Shown one piece after another: positions 9,601-18,567 of a stretch of DNA of 64,000 bases (its first letter is position 1; each line of letters opens with the position of its first letter). Source of the stretch: Flavobacterium selenitireducens. Lineage in GTDB: Bacteria > Bacteroidota > Bacteroidia > Flavobacteriales > Flavobacteriaceae. Made by a program: the position numbers and the translations under genes. The notes beneath the pieces were generated by a model that was given only the letters and a program-made list of their open reading frames with translations, ran no database searches and was not told the DNA's origin. The stretch is from assembly GCF_014748335.1 (NCBI RefSeq), contig NZ_JAAVIY010000005.1:1-64000 (forward strand), given 5' to 3'.

Positions 9601-12600
9601 GCCGGGAACTTACAACAGGCTGAGGTCGTCTTCGCCAGGCGGATCGGTTTTAGGTGGAGCCGTCACCGTCAACACTATTTTGAACCTGCCGACAGCAAAC
9701 CCATCGGCCACTTTAGGCAGCCTCCACACCGGATCGTTTGCCTTGACAATGGGGCCAAGCGGAACCAACACCGGAATCGGGGATGTAACCGGCGTCGTTA
9801 CCAGAAACAGTATCACGACGAACGTGCTTTACACCATGGGTCATGAAAATATGGCCATTTTGTTTCCACCGGTAGGAACGCTTCCGACCTCGATGAGCCT
9901 CAAGATTACAATTGGAACGGCTCCGGCTTGGAGGCCCGGCGCAATCAATCGCGTCTACGATTTCATCCAGACAGGCGGTTCAGGAACGAAGGCGTTGATC
10001 AGGGCGCGCTATCTCGATTCCGAGCTCAACGGCAATAACGAATCACGCCTTGTCGATTGGGCGCGCATTGTTTCTACGAACACTGTTCTTGAGCAAGGGC
10101 GATCGAACTTCAGCACTTCCGAAAATTTCGTCGAGCTTTCGAATGTCAACGTCGGGTTGTATTTTACCTCTACTTTCGACCAGGTTTTGCTGACGTTGGA
10201 TGAATCCGAAGCGAACGTGCTGACCTGGAACGGGTCGGTGAGCGATTCGTGGACGACTGCCGCGAACTGGACGCCGAACGCAACACCATCCGACGTCACC
10301 CAGGTCATCATACCGAATGCGGCAACGACACCAAATGATCCGTTGCTCAATCCTGCCGTATTGCTTGGGTCGCTTACGATCGAGGCCGGAGGTATCCTCA
10401 ACGCACCTGCAAATTCTCAGTTTACGATAAACAATGGTGCGGGCGCCTGGATCAATAACGGTACGTTCAATCCCGGAACAGGAACGAGCCGCGTCATTTT
10501 CACGAATCTTGACGCCTCGATAGCGGGAACCACGAATTTCAATAACGTCACGATCAATGCGGGTGCAGGTTTGCGTCCGATCACCAACAACATTATGCGC
10601 ATTTCGGGAGAATTTATCCGCAATGGCAACCTGTTGACGGCGGCCACGGAAAATACCGTCGAATTTATTGGAACGAACCAAACGATACCGTCGCCAAACG
10701 GGTCGTTGCCAGCTTACAATAACCTGATCATAAGCGGTACGGGCGCCATCGTGCCACCGGCGTTGAACGTGACGGGCAATTTGACGTTGAACCAACCCGT
10801 CAGTTTTTCGGGATCGACCGTGTCTTTTATCGGAACGGAGAACCAGTTTCTCAGCGGAACTTCGCAGGCTGCGTTCAACAATCTCACAATCAACAAAGCG
10901 ACAGGCTACCTAGGGTTGCTCAATTCGGCAACCGTGGACGGCACCTTGACGCTGAGCTCCGGAAATGTCCGTTTGGGCGCGAACAACCTGACGCTGGGCG
11001 CAAATCCCGTCGCCGGAAGTTTTTCTGCCTCGAGTATGATCATCACGGACGGAGCCGGACAACTCCGACGCAACTTTACCGCTCCGGGAAGCTTTACGTT
11101 TCCGATAGGGGAGCGCACCGGTACGCTGGACTATTCGCCAATAACGGTTTCGGTAACCGAAGGAACGTTTTCCGGGGCTTACGTAGGCGTTTCGGTAACA
11201 GATGCGAAACATCCGAGCAATTCGAGCATGAACAATTATCTGAGCCGTTACTGGAGCGTCAACCAATCTGGGATAACCGGAGCCGTTGCTACCGTTACCG
11301 CTAATTATAAGCCCGAAGACATCGTCGGTTCGGAAGCCGGCATCAGTTCCGCACAGCTTAACGGAAACTTCAACCAGGTAACCAACCCGTGGATCAAATT
11401 CGGGCCTTTGTCGAGCAATACGCTCAGTGCGACCGGCGTGACGCTTACAGCCGGAAGGACGTCAGCGTTTACCGGACTTACGGGAGCGGCAGTCGAGGTC
11501 GACATTTCAGGATACGGATCGTTTTGCCAGAATGCCTCGGTTACGCTGACCGCTACTGCCGTCGGAGGAAATCCGCCCTATAGCTACTCGTGGTCGAACG
11601 GTTTGGGAACTGCCTCGACGGCAACGCCTCCCACAACGGCAATCGGAACCTTCAATTATACCGTGACGGTAAGGGATGCCAACGGTATTCTTGCGACCGA
11701 CACGGCCGAGGTTACGGTAGTCGAAATTACGCAAGGTGGAAGCGTCTCGCCGAACCAGTCGATTTGCTCCGGTGGTCTTGCAAGCAACCTGACATTGTCT
11801 GGAAATGTGGGCAATGTCGTGTATTGGCAAAGTTCTACAGATGTCAATTTCGCGACAGCGACCAATATCGGGAATACGGCAACGGTTTTGACTTCGGCTC
11901 AAATCGGTCCGTTGACGGCAACGACCTATTTCAGGGCTGTCGTGCAGAACGGAAACTGTGCTGAGGTATTCTCGCAACCGGCGATCATCTCGGTCAGGAC
12001 TTCTACCTGGAACGGAACCGCCTGGAGCGATGGTGTTCCGGACAGCGCAACGACGGCAATTATTTCCGGTGACTACACGGCCATTGCCGATCTTACCGCG
12101 TGCACGCTTACGGTCAACAACGGAGCGGCAGTCAGCATCCCGTCAGGGTTTGACGTGACGCTTACGGGTGCTTTGACGGTTGCCAGCGGAAGTTTTACGC
12201 TGGAGAACAACGCGAACCTTATCCAGGTCAACGATGTCGACAACAGCGGCAACATCGTGGTAAAACGCAATACGAACGCCCTCATGCGCCAGGATTACAC
12301 ACTTTGGTCGGCGCCCGTTGCAGGCCAAAACTTGCTTGCATTTTCCCCGATGACGCTGGCCGGACGATTCTACACGTATAATTCCAACACCAATATTTAC
12401 GTATCGGTTCCGCCGGCAAGCACGAATTTCAGCACAGGGAAAGGCTACTTGGTAAGATTGCCGAATAACCATCCGACTACACCTACGATCTGGACGGGAC
12501 AATTCAACGGAGTTCCGAACAATGGCGACATTACCGTAGGTTTGGTAAACGGTGGGGAAGGCCAACGCTTCAATGCGATCGGAAACCCATATCCTTCACC

Positions 12601-13552
12601 TGTCGATATGGAAGCGTTCGTCACCGATAATGCCGACAACATCACCGGAACGCTTTATTTCTGGAGGAAGACCAACAATCCGGTAAGCCCGAGTTATGCA
12701 TCTTGGACTGCCGGCGGCGGATTCGTGACCAACGGGGAAGCCCAGGCATTTGATCCCAACGGAATTTTGAGGACGGGCCAGGGATTCTTCGTAGAGGCTT
12801 CGGCATCGGGAACCGAGGTGGTATTCAACAACGCTCAGCGTTCGGGTGACAATGCCAATCAATTCTTCCGACAGAATCCAATCTCGGAGCGCCACAGGAT
12901 TTGGCTCAATGCGACCGGCAGCAACGGCGCTTTCAGCCAGACTTTGGTAGGCTACATCGGTGGCTCGACATTGGGCAACGATGCGGGAATCGACGGTAAG
13001 TTTTTCAACGACGGGGAAATCTCGCTTTATTCGCTTGTGGCCGATGAACGATTTGTGATCCAGGGTCGACCGATTCCTTTTGCCTCTTCGGACATCGTGC
13101 CTTTAGGTTTCAAAGCAACCACAACCGGAAGTTTCTCGATTGCGATCGATCATGTCGATGGTTTGTTCGAGAACGGACAGGATGTATATCTGAGAGACAA
13201 CCTAACGGGCATCGTACACCTGCTTGGATCTGGCGCTTACACGTTTGCGTCGGAAGCGGGAACGTTCAATTCGAGGTTCGAACTCCTTTTCGAAAGTGCG
13301 TTGGGAACTCCTGATCACGATGTTTCGGAGGCGATCATCGTCTATAAGAATGGCGACAACCTGATCGTAAACGCCGGGTCGGTCGTCATGAAGTCGATAC
13401 AGGTATATGATGTTTCAGGCAGGCTGATCCAGAGCCGAGAAGCTATTAACGCTTCAGAAGCGACGTTGCGTCCGGGCCTTGCCAACCAGATGTTGCTTTT
13501 GAAAATAGAAACGACGGAAGGAATCCAAACCATCAAGAAGACCAGTTTCTAA
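6614..13552 (+). CDS. Giant multidomain T9SS-secreted protein, type C-like tail (2312 aa)
   Basis: Signal peptide at residues 1-25 (cleavage after AYS). In order: beta-sandwich domain (about 26-270); IPT/TIG domain (about 275-355, closely like that of the preceding gene); a domain with the APANFEIS motif (about 360-475); Fn3-like (about 476-590); a ~220-residue domain ending in DEFALDDI (about 596-815); a long Gly/Asn/Thr-rich stretch with N.GT.......L.V and GTLTLSSGN-like repeats suggesting a parallel beta-helix (about 820-1620); a SprB/PKD-like domain with GGNPPYSYSWSNG (about 1635-1705); and from about 1795 the ~430-residue module and type C-like tail of its neighbours. Inferred: fibrous surface or matrix protein exported by T9SS. 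It has its own terminator. Confidence 0.9.
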   Translation: MKQRLPILRWGFMAFLLLIPKAYSQNTVFTEDFSTSAGTAFTTATGPIGTSPIWSFSRSGSDFGARINAGNLTLTNDAGGTFNNYGWGMASTNNGNFAAPFTNVLASNPGTVSWSFNMRQIRSNPGGFNTTTYASAFILAGTSGTTNVSGTGYAVILGNSGTVDPVRLVRYTSGLRTYTTLVQSTTTGLTDFGNQYLSLRVTYTPSTNTWQLFVRNDGTTPSVDPSTGTLTPQGTAVSNTYTTSALPITAAFWNGGIGTSQTAIFDNFRVTVAVPVITSLSPSSRVAGTGAFTLTVNGANFVNGTSVVRWNGSNRPTTFVSSTQLTAAITAQDIASSGSASISVANGAGVSNSLPFTIDLAGVPAITLSSSSLNPVTTVTGTPSTAQTYTVSGSNLTADVGISAPANFEISTNGTTYFPTLNLTRTGNALVGQPVTVYARLRASAPAGIYSGTIDHTTTGGTTKQIAVSGTVQAAQPTAAATGVTFTNVTSSSFTINWANGNGSNRLVLVRSGAAVNAVPVDGQTYAAQAAFAGGSEIGTGNFVVYSGSGSSVTVTSLSPATSYHVSVFEFNGSGTTENYLTTTPATGNRTTLNAPVGWQIYAANAVNTINFDTTVDGVNLNSFEGDGLEPTASAGSLNSNAWAITGFSDGNIAFGGTSPEDSDFDGGVSNGGVAESGLYAFDTPQGDRALGIQPSGTDFAPGTITLRLQNQTGAPITSLNLAYKVYVYNDQAASSSFNFSYSGDNVTYTSASNLNVLSPAAADAAPEWKAYYRVITITGLNVPSNNYYYLRWTGSAVIGSGEFDEFALDDIVAVANPTSNFAPFAGTAESFVLQGNATLSNDLTVAGGIVFNAGKLDVNGRTLALNGPITNTAIGGLKGGGTSNLILGGSTSATLSFDQTTPGVTNVFNDFTVATTATNTMNVGNALVVNGQLFVATGQTLNVNTVQLSGALTSITNNGTILSSNITNTGLPSGKTWNGLGYVHYNAASGVQTIAPGTYNRLRSSSPGGSVLGGAVTVNTILNLPTANPSATLGSLHTGSFALTMGPSGTNTGIGDVTGVVTRNSITTNVLYTMGHENMAILFPPVGTLPTSMSLKITIGTAPAWRPGAINRVYDFIQTGGSGTKALIRARYLDSELNGNNESRLVDWARIVSTNTVLEQGRSNFSTSENFVELSNVNVGLYFTSTFDQVLLTLDESEANVLTWNGSVSDSWTTAANWTPNATPSDVTQVIIPNAATTPNDPLLNPAVLLGSLTIEAGGILNAPANSQFTINNGAGAWINNGTFNPGTGTSRVIFTNLDASIAGTTNFNNVTINAGAGLRPITNNIMRISGEFIRNGNLLTAATENTVEFIGTNQTIPSPNGSLPAYNNLIISGTGAIVPPALNVTGNLTLNQPVSFSGSTVSFIGTENQFLSGTSQAAFNNLTINKATGYLGLLNSATVDGTLTLSSGNVRLGANNLTLGANPVAGSFSASSMIITDGAGQLRRNFTAPGSFTFPIGERTGTLDYSPITVSVTEGTFSGAYVGVSVTDAKHPSNSSMNNYLSRYWSVNQSGITGAVATVTANYKPEDIVGSEAGISSAQLNGNFNQVTNPWIKFGPLSSNTLSATGVTLTAGRTSAFTGLTGAAVEVDISGYGSFCQNASVTLTATAVGGNPPYSYSWSNGLGTASTATPPTTAIGTFNYTVTVRDANGILATDTAEVTVVEITQGGSVSPNQSICSGGLASNLTLSGNVGNVVYWQSSTDVNFATATNIGNTATVLTSAQIGPLTATTYFRAVVQNGNCAEVFSQPAIISVRTSTWNGTAWSDGVPDSATTAIISGDYTAIADLTACTLTVNNGAAVSIPSGFDVTLTGALTVASGSFTLENNANLIQVNDVDNSGNIVVKRNTNALMRQDYTLWSAPVAGQNLLAFSPMTLAGRFYTYNSNTNIYVSVPPASTNFSTGKGYLVRLPNNHPTTPTIWTGQFNGVPNNGDITVGLVNGGEGQRFNAIGNPYPSPVDMEAFVTDNADNITGTLYFWRKTNNPVSPSYASWTAGGGFVTNGEAQAFDPNGILRTGQGFFVEASASGTEVVFNNAQRSGDNANQFFRQNPISERHRIWLNATGSNGAFSQTLVGYIGGSTLGNDAGIDGKFFNDGEISLYSLVADERFVIQGRPIPFASSDIVPLGFKATTTGSFSIAIDHVDGLFENGQDVYLRDNLTGIVHLLGSGAYTFASEAGTFNSRFELLFESALGTPDHDVSEAIIVYKNGDNLIVNAGSVVMKSIQVYDVSGRLIQSREAINASEATLRPGLANQMLLLKIETTEGIQTIKKTSF

Positions 13553-13574
13553 AACTCCAAAAATCAGCTGTAAA

Positions 13575-13608
13575 GGGCTCTTTCCTAATCGGAAGAGCCT
13601 TTTTTTTT
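13575..13608 (+). terminator. Rho-independent terminator
   Basis: GGCTCTT...AAGAGCC stem with a short loop and nine T residues, just after the stop at 13552. Confidence 0.92.
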
Positions 13609-13668
13609 GAGGGTGTCAGCCAAAAAACGAGGTTGGTCGGAAATAATTGCTGATTAACGGAATTATGG

Positions 13669-13698
13669 TTGTTCCAGTTTTAGTCTGATATATTTTTG
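13669..13698 (+). promoter_or_regulatory. Bacteroidota-type promoter (TTG-N19-TATTTTTG)
   Basis: TTG at 13669-13671 and a perfect TAnnTTTG box at 13691-13698, 19 nt apart, match the primary sigma consensus described for Flavobacterium and Bacteroides. The predicted transcription start is about 20 nt before the ATG at 13724. Confidence 0.75.
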
Positions 13699-13723
13699 CG
13701 CGCGAAAACTTAGACGATCTACT

Positions 13724-16700
13724 ATGCGTGCAACTTTACGATTAACCAATTGCCTTGTCATTCTTGCTGTTCTGCTTGTTGGCGGGACTTCCGCCGCCTT
13801 GGCCCAGGCCACGACCGCAACCTGGGCAGGAACTTCAAACCTCAATGCCGTAACCAACAACGCCACTATTACCGCATCGGCGGTCACGGCCAGCGGTGTG
13901 ACAGGATTATCATCATCGACGAACGGTGTCAACTCCGCTAGCTGGACGACCAGTAGTGCGATGAACGACAATGACTATTACCAATTTCAGATAACGCCAA
14001 GCGGCTTAAACGCGTTCACCTTTACTGGTATCACATTCCGCAGAAGTGGTTCCTCCGGTTCGACTTGGGGCGGAGCGGTCTACTATTCGACAAACGGGTT
14101 TACCAGCCGCACCCAGATCGGCGTCAATTATACCTTCAACAGCACGGAAGCTGCTTTTACCCAAAACAATCTTTCGGTTGTTGTAAGTCCCGGAACGACG
14201 CTAACGATTCGGGTTTATGCCTGGAATGCACCTGACGGATGGTTCGATTCGCAGAATTTCCGCGTCAAGAGTCTCGTGGTCTCCGGAACGTCTTGTTCTG
14301 GCCCAAGCTTCACTACACAACCGTCCGGTGGATCTTTCTGCGCCGGGACGACGCTTACCATGACCGCGGCTGCGAACGGAGCAACAGGTTATCAGTGGAA
14401 AAAAGACAACGTGAACATCAACGGGGCGACTTCCGCAACGTTTACGAAAAACAATATCACCGCGGCCGACGCAGGTTCGTATACCGTAGTGGCGAACAAC
14501 GCATGTACAGGCAATACTTCAAATGCTGCCGTGGTTGCGGTTGTCGCGATTCCGACATCGGTAACGGCCAATGCTAGCGCGACATCGGTTTGCGCCGGAA
14601 GTTCGGTCAACCTGACGGCTTCGTCAGTTTCGAATACTTCGGCAAACACGACGTTGATAAACGAAAATTTCAATGCCGCGACCAACGCTTGGGTAAAGGT
14701 AAACAACAGTACGGGAGGCACTGTCGCCAATGCGGCATGGACACTTCGTCCCAATGGATACCTGATTCCGGACGCGACCCAAACCTACAGTAACGACAAT
14801 TCACAATTTTACCTGTCTAACAGCGACCAGCAGAATTCCTCTTCAAGTAATACGCTTACCACACTGACGTCTCCAGCGTTCAGCACGTTGGGGCTGTCGT
14901 CAGGAAGCATTTCTTTTTACCATTATTTCAGGTCATACCAAAACTCGAACGTTAAAGTACAGGTGTCATCGAACGGCACAAGCTGGACCGACCTTGAAAC
15001 CTATACGAATACCCAAGGCACAAGCACCGCCTTTGCAAACGCCACGTTGGCATTGCCTGCAGCATTCCTGAACCAGGCTAGCGTTTACTTAAGATTCAGG
15101 TATTCCGCAATAGACGGATGGTTCTGGGCCATCGACAACGTTTTGGTAACGGGCGTCATCGCGAACGCTCCGGCTGCTTACGCCTGGACCTCGACTCCGG
15201 CCGGTTTTACCTCTAATCTCCAGAATCCAACGGTCACGCCGACACAAAATACGACGTACACGGTCACGGTGACGAATTCGAACAATTGCAGCGTTTCGGC
15301 ATCTACTGCGATGGTAATCGTGAATCCTGTTTCGATAGGAGGAAGCGTTTCAGGAGGAACAACCGTTTGCGGGGCTTCCAACAGTGGAACCCTGACGCTT
15401 GCCGGCCATACCGGTACGATCGTAAGATGGGAATCGTCTACGGATAATTTCGCTACCGCGGGAATCCCGATCGCCAATGCGACAACGACATTGAATTACA
15501 GCAACCTTTCGGTTACGACGTCTTATCGCGCCGTCGTGCAGAGCGGCAGTTGCGCGAGTGCGAATTCCGCAAGCGCTACCGTTTCATTCACGGCACCAAG
15601 CGTAGTCGGAACCCTTGCCGGAGACGCGACCCATTGTTCCAATACGAATTCCGGGACATTGACACTTTCCGGCTACACGGGAGCTTCTTTGGGCTGGGAA
15701 TATTCACACGACAATTTTGCCACAGCGGGTGTTCCGATAGTGAACAACGGTGCGACTTTCAATTATTCGAACCTCACCGCGACGACTTCTTACCGGGTTG
15801 CGGTTGGCAACGGAGGCGGATGTCCGTCCCAATATTGCAACGTGATCACGATCGCGATCAACAACAACTCGACCTGGACAGGAGCCACGAGCGCCGCCTG
15901 GAACGAGCCGACGAACTGGTCATGCGGCGAAGTACCGCAATCGTATACGAATGTGACCATCGCGCCAGCTGCCAATCAACCGGTAATCACATCGGATGCA
16001 TTCGCAAAAACCCTAACGCTTCAGCCGGGAACGTTGCTTTCGCTTTTGAGCAACGACCTCACGGTTACAGACGTCATCGCTTCGGCCGGTAGCTTTACGA
16101 TTGCCAACAACGCCAACCTGATCCAGATCAACGATGTCGACAACACAGGCGTGGTTAAGGTAAAGCGCAACAGTTCGGCTTTGATGCGCCAGGACTATAC
16201 GCTTTGGTCATCTCCGGTGAATTCTCAAAACCTATTGACGTTCTCCTCTCAAACGCTGACCAACCGTTTTTATACCTATAATAGTACGAACAATCAATAT
16301 GCGGCGGTGGCCAATCCGAACGCGACCGCTTTCGCGGAAGGTACGTCTTACCTGATCCGTATGCCGAATAACCATCCGACGACGCCAACAGTGTGGAACG
16401 GTGAATTCAACGGTGTGCTTCGCAACGGTAACGTCAATGTGCCGATGAACAACGGAGGCGAAGGTTTCCGATACAACGCTCTGGGCAATCCTTATCCGTC
16501 CCCGATCAGCATGACGGCTTTCGCTAACGACAATGCGGCCAACATCACGGGAACGCTTTACTTCTGGCGCAAGACCAACAACCCTGTAAGCCCGAGCTAT
16601 TGCACCTGGACAGCCGGCGGTGGTTTCGTAACCAACGGAGAGGCTCAGGTAAACAATCCGAACGACGTTATCCGGACAGGCCAAGGCTTTATCGTCGAGG

Positions 16701-17455
16701 CTTCGGCTGCGGGAACCCAGGCGGTTTTCAACAACGGCCAGCGTTCGGGTAATAACGGCAATCAATTCTTCAGGCAGGTCATGGCCGAGCGCCACAGAAT
16801 TTGGCTGAATGCGTCGACTGCGGCAGGTGCGTTTTGTCAAACCCTTGTCGGATACATCGAAGGTTCGACTCTTGGAAATGATGCACAAATCGACGGAAGG
16901 TTTTTCAACGATGGCGAAATTTCGTTCTACTCGTTGATTTCCGATGAGCGTTTCGCGATCCAGGGACGTCCGGTTCCGTTTGAAAATACAGATGTCGTCC
17001 CAATGGGCTTCAAAGCGACTACTGCAGGCAGTTTCTCGATTTCCATCGCCGAAGCCGACGGTTTGTTCCTCGAAGGCCAGGACGTTTTTGTCCGCGACAA
17101 CCTTACGAACACCGTCCACGACCTGAATTCAGGAGCTTACACGTTTGTGAGTGAGGCCGGAACCTTCAATAATCGCTTCGATATTCTTTACCAGAATGCT
17201 TTGGGCACCGATACTCCTGTTTTGGATTCCAATGCTGTCGTGGTTTACAAACAGCAAGGGCACTTCATAATCAACAGCGGCAATGTCGAAATGACGTCCG
17301 TCCAGGTTTATGATGTTCTCGGCAAGTTGGTCAAGACTGTCAACGGCATCAATTCCGGTGAGGTTTCTTTCCCTGTGACGGGAGCCAGCCAGATGCTGAT
17401 CTTTAAAATCGCAACCGCAGGCAATGGAGAAGTCGTAAAGAAGGTGATGAACTGA
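13724..17455 (+). CDS. T9SS-secreted multidomain protein with Ig-like domains, type C-like tail (1243 aa)
   Basis: Signal peptide at residues 1-28 (cleavage after ALA). The N-terminal ~160-residue beta-sandwich (DNDYYQFQITP) resembles a mid-protein module of the gene at 2128. An Ig-like domain (about 190-285, YQWKKDNVNINGATSATFT), a cleaved-adhesin-like domain (about 305-485, NENFN...GWFWAIDNVLVTG), an Ig/PKD-like domain (YTVTVTNSNNC) and two short repeats beginning GTLTL follow. From about 715 the WTGATSAAWNEPTNWSC segment leads into the shared ~430-residue module and the type C-like tail. Inferred: surface-exposed adhesin or matrix component. Codon use and module order match its neighbours, so duplication and domain shuffling within the cluster are likely. 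Confidence 0.9.
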   Translation: MRATLRLTNCLVILAVLLVGGTSAALAQATTATWAGTSNLNAVTNNATITASAVTASGVTGLSSSTNGVNSASWTTSSAMNDNDYYQFQITPSGLNAFTFTGITFRRSGSSGSTWGGAVYYSTNGFTSRTQIGVNYTFNSTEAAFTQNNLSVVVSPGTTLTIRVYAWNAPDGWFDSQNFRVKSLVVSGTSCSGPSFTTQPSGGSFCAGTTLTMTAAANGATGYQWKKDNVNINGATSATFTKNNITAADAGSYTVVANNACTGNTSNAAVVAVVAIPTSVTANASATSVCAGSSVNLTASSVSNTSANTTLINENFNAATNAWVKVNNSTGGTVANAAWTLRPNGYLIPDATQTYSNDNSQFYLSNSDQQNSSSSNTLTTLTSPAFSTLGLSSGSISFYHYFRSYQNSNVKVQVSSNGTSWTDLETYTNTQGTSTAFANATLALPAAFLNQASVYLRFRYSAIDGWFWAIDNVLVTGVIANAPAAYAWTSTPAGFTSNLQNPTVTPTQNTTYTVTVTNSNNCSVSASTAMVIVNPVSIGGSVSGGTTVCGASNSGTLTLAGHTGTIVRWESSTDNFATAGIPIANATTTLNYSNLSVTTSYRAVVQSGSCASANSASATVSFTAPSVVGTLAGDATHCSNTNSGTLTLSGYTGASLGWEYSHDNFATAGVPIVNNGATFNYSNLTATTSYRVAVGNGGGCPSQYCNVITIAINNNSTWTGATSAAWNEPTNWSCGEVPQSYTNVTIAPAANQPVITSDAFAKTLTLQPGTLLSLLSNDLTVTDVIASAGSFTIANNANLIQINDVDNTGVVKVKRNSSALMRQDYTLWSSPVNSQNLLTFSSQTLTNRFYTYNSTNNQYAAVANPNATAFAEGTSYLIRMPNNHPTTPTVWNGEFNGVLRNGNVNVPMNNGGEGFRYNALGNPYPSPISMTAFANDNAANITGTLYFWRKTNNPVSPSYCTWTAGGGFVTNGEAQVNNPNDVIRTGQGFIVEASAAGTQAVFNNGQRSGNNGNQFFRQVMAERHRIWLNASTAAGAFCQTLVGYIEGSTLGNDAQIDGRFFNDGEISFYSLISDERFAIQGRPVPFENTDVVPMGFKATTAGSFSISIAEADGLFLEGQDVFVRDNLTNTVHDLNSGAYTFVSEAGTFNNRFDILYQNALGTDTPVLDSNAVVVYKQQGHFIINSGNVEMTSVQVYDVLGKLVKTVNGINSGEVSFPVTGASQMLIFKIATAGNGEVVKKVMN

Positions 17456-17480
17456 TTCTTTACAGCTTCCTGAATAATGC

Positions 17481-17508
17481 AACCCTTTCTTCGTGAAAGG
17501 GTTTTTTT
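17481..17508 (+). terminator. Rho-independent terminator
   Basis: AACCCTTTC pairs perfectly with GAAAGGGTT around a five-base loop, followed by a T run; 25 bp after the stop at 17455. Confidence 0.93.
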
Positions 17509-17618
17509 ATGCGTTTTATTGAGAAATCGTTTATGGCGTCCGACAAAAAACACTTTTGAATGGCTAAAATCCAACGGTTTCGACGAAATGCAGGCTTAAA
17601 CGAGTTTTTGGGCAGTTT

Positions 17619-17636
17619 GTCGGAATTATTTCCGAC
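17619..17636. promoter_or_regulatory. Perfect 7-bp-arm dyad overlapping a -33 region
   Basis: GTCGGAATTATTTCCGAC: two 7-nt arms in perfect inverted symmetry around TTAT. It ends 16 nt before the -7 box at 17653, where a -33 element would lie, and no TTG is present at 17-23 nt spacing. Inferred: operator for a dimeric regulator of the small gene at 17694. No T run follows, so it is not a terminator. Confidence 0.5.
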
Positions 17637-17652
17637 GGGCAAATACCTGCTG

Positions 17653-17660
17653 TATTTTTG
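17653..17660 (+). promoter_or_regulatory. -7 box TATTTTTG of the small secreted protein gene
   Basis: Perfect TAnnTTTG match 33 nt before the ATG at 17694. The -33 position is occupied by the dyad at 17619-17636 rather than by TTG. Confidence 0.6.
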
Positions 17661-17693
17661 ACCCGTAATCAAGAACAAACACGCACACGCTAA

Positions 17694-18101
17694 ATGAAAA
17701 CTTTAAAGCTGACATCATCGAAACAGGATATCCTGAAAACCAATGCAGACGCTGCGGCCATGCGGGTTTTCATGCTCTTGGTACTGATGTTGCTTTGCTG
17801 CAGCGGAATGTTCGGACAACAATCGCCTGCACAGGAAACAGAAATTCCGGTCGCAATCAGCAATGTTACAGATGGGCATGCCGACAAAGCGGAAGCAGTC
17901 GACGCCAACCGACAGTTCGAACTCGTGCAGTGGTTCATGGGCAGCAAGCAGATGAACAATCCTGCCGCTCAACCTGCAAGGACGTCACCAAAGGCGGAGA
18001 CGGCAAAAAAAGTACTCATCAACTGCGGGATGACGCCTAACAGGATCCTGAGCCGCACTTTGCTCAAAAAGGCTATGCAGTACGAAAACAACATCGCATA
18101 A
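17694..18101 (+). CDS. Small exported protein of unknown function (135 aa)
   Basis: Residues 1-23 are polar; a strong hydrophobic stretch (MRVFMLLVLMLLCCSGMFG) then precedes a Q, so the protein is probably exported with cleavage near residue 42, leaving ~93 residues. ATG at 17760 would give a conventional short signal peptide and is an alternative start. The mature part has a FELVQWFMGSKQ motif, a Pro/Ala linker, and a C-terminal NRILSRTLLKKAMQYEN helix-like end. I recognise no domain. From memory, small flavobacterial proteins with a similar W-F-M-G motif and a PNR...LLKKA end exist; this is unverified. It has its own promoter and terminator and sits between two giant surface protein genes on the same strand. 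It carries no T9SS tail. Confidence 0.75.
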   Translation: MKTLKLTSSKQDILKTNADAAAMRVFMLLVLMLLCCSGMFGQQSPAQETEIPVAISNVTDGHADKAEAVDANRQFELVQWFMGSKQMNNPAAQPARTSPKAETAKKVLINCGMTPNRILSRTLLKKAMQYENNIA

Positions 18102-18146
18102 TTAAGGTTTTATTTATAATTTTTAGGTTAAGTTAGTTGGACGAAG

Positions 18147-18174
18147 AACCTTCCGTGGCAGGAAGGTTTTTTTT
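18147..18174 (+). terminator. Rho-independent terminator
   Basis: AACCTTCC pairs perfectly with GGAAGGTT around GTGGCA, with a T run; 45 bp after the stop at 18101. Confidence 0.93.
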
Positions 18175-18567
18175 ATGCCTGTCGGTTACAAGCTTTCCTG
18201 TGGCGACTTTTTAGCTATTGACTGAAGACCTTATTCAGCACTGCGGCCTTGCTTTACGCAGACTGCTTTTCCACACTTCAACTTTACATTGCCGAAACAC
18301 ACTAACTGTTGTTCAGAGGATTGCATTAATGTAGTATTATCAGCTATTTAGCAGTTAAAATTGTGTATTTCGTCGAGTAAATCGACGCATTCATCGATAA
18401 ACTACATAATTTACGAGTTGTCAAAATTGCTATGTCAAAGTTTAGTGTAAATTTACCCGCTTGGCCATTATTTTATCGTTAATTCTTTGAGGATTGTTAG
18501 CGTGAAGTGGCGGTTTTGCACGGTTATCCTAAAACAAAATAATACCACCCACCCTAACACCCAATCT
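18175..18567. other. Intergenic region with candidate promoter
   Basis: No convincing gene. Contains a short dyad (CGTCGA, 5-nt loop, TCGACG; 18371-18387) and, downstream of it, the candidate promoter at 18427-18455. The remainder is A+T-rich and featureless to my eye. Confidence 0.6.
18427..18455 (+). promoter_or_regulatory. Candidate promoter (TTG-N18-TAAATTTA)
   Basis: TTG at 18427-18429 and TAAATTTA at 18448-18455 (5 of the 6 fixed positions of TAnnTTTG). It would give a leader of about 110 nt before the ATG at 18568. Confidence 0.4.

Noticed and set aside
16232..17119. Leftward open frame opposite a T9SS gene (295 codons), with similar ones at 5842-6450 and 8147-8743
   Set aside because: All lie antisense to repeat-rich, stop-poor sense sequence; shared sequence between them only mirrors the shared sense module.
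18487..18567. Upstream TTG start for the 1779-residue T9SS gene
   Set aside because: It would place 27 polar residues before a good signal peptide; ATG 18568 fits better.
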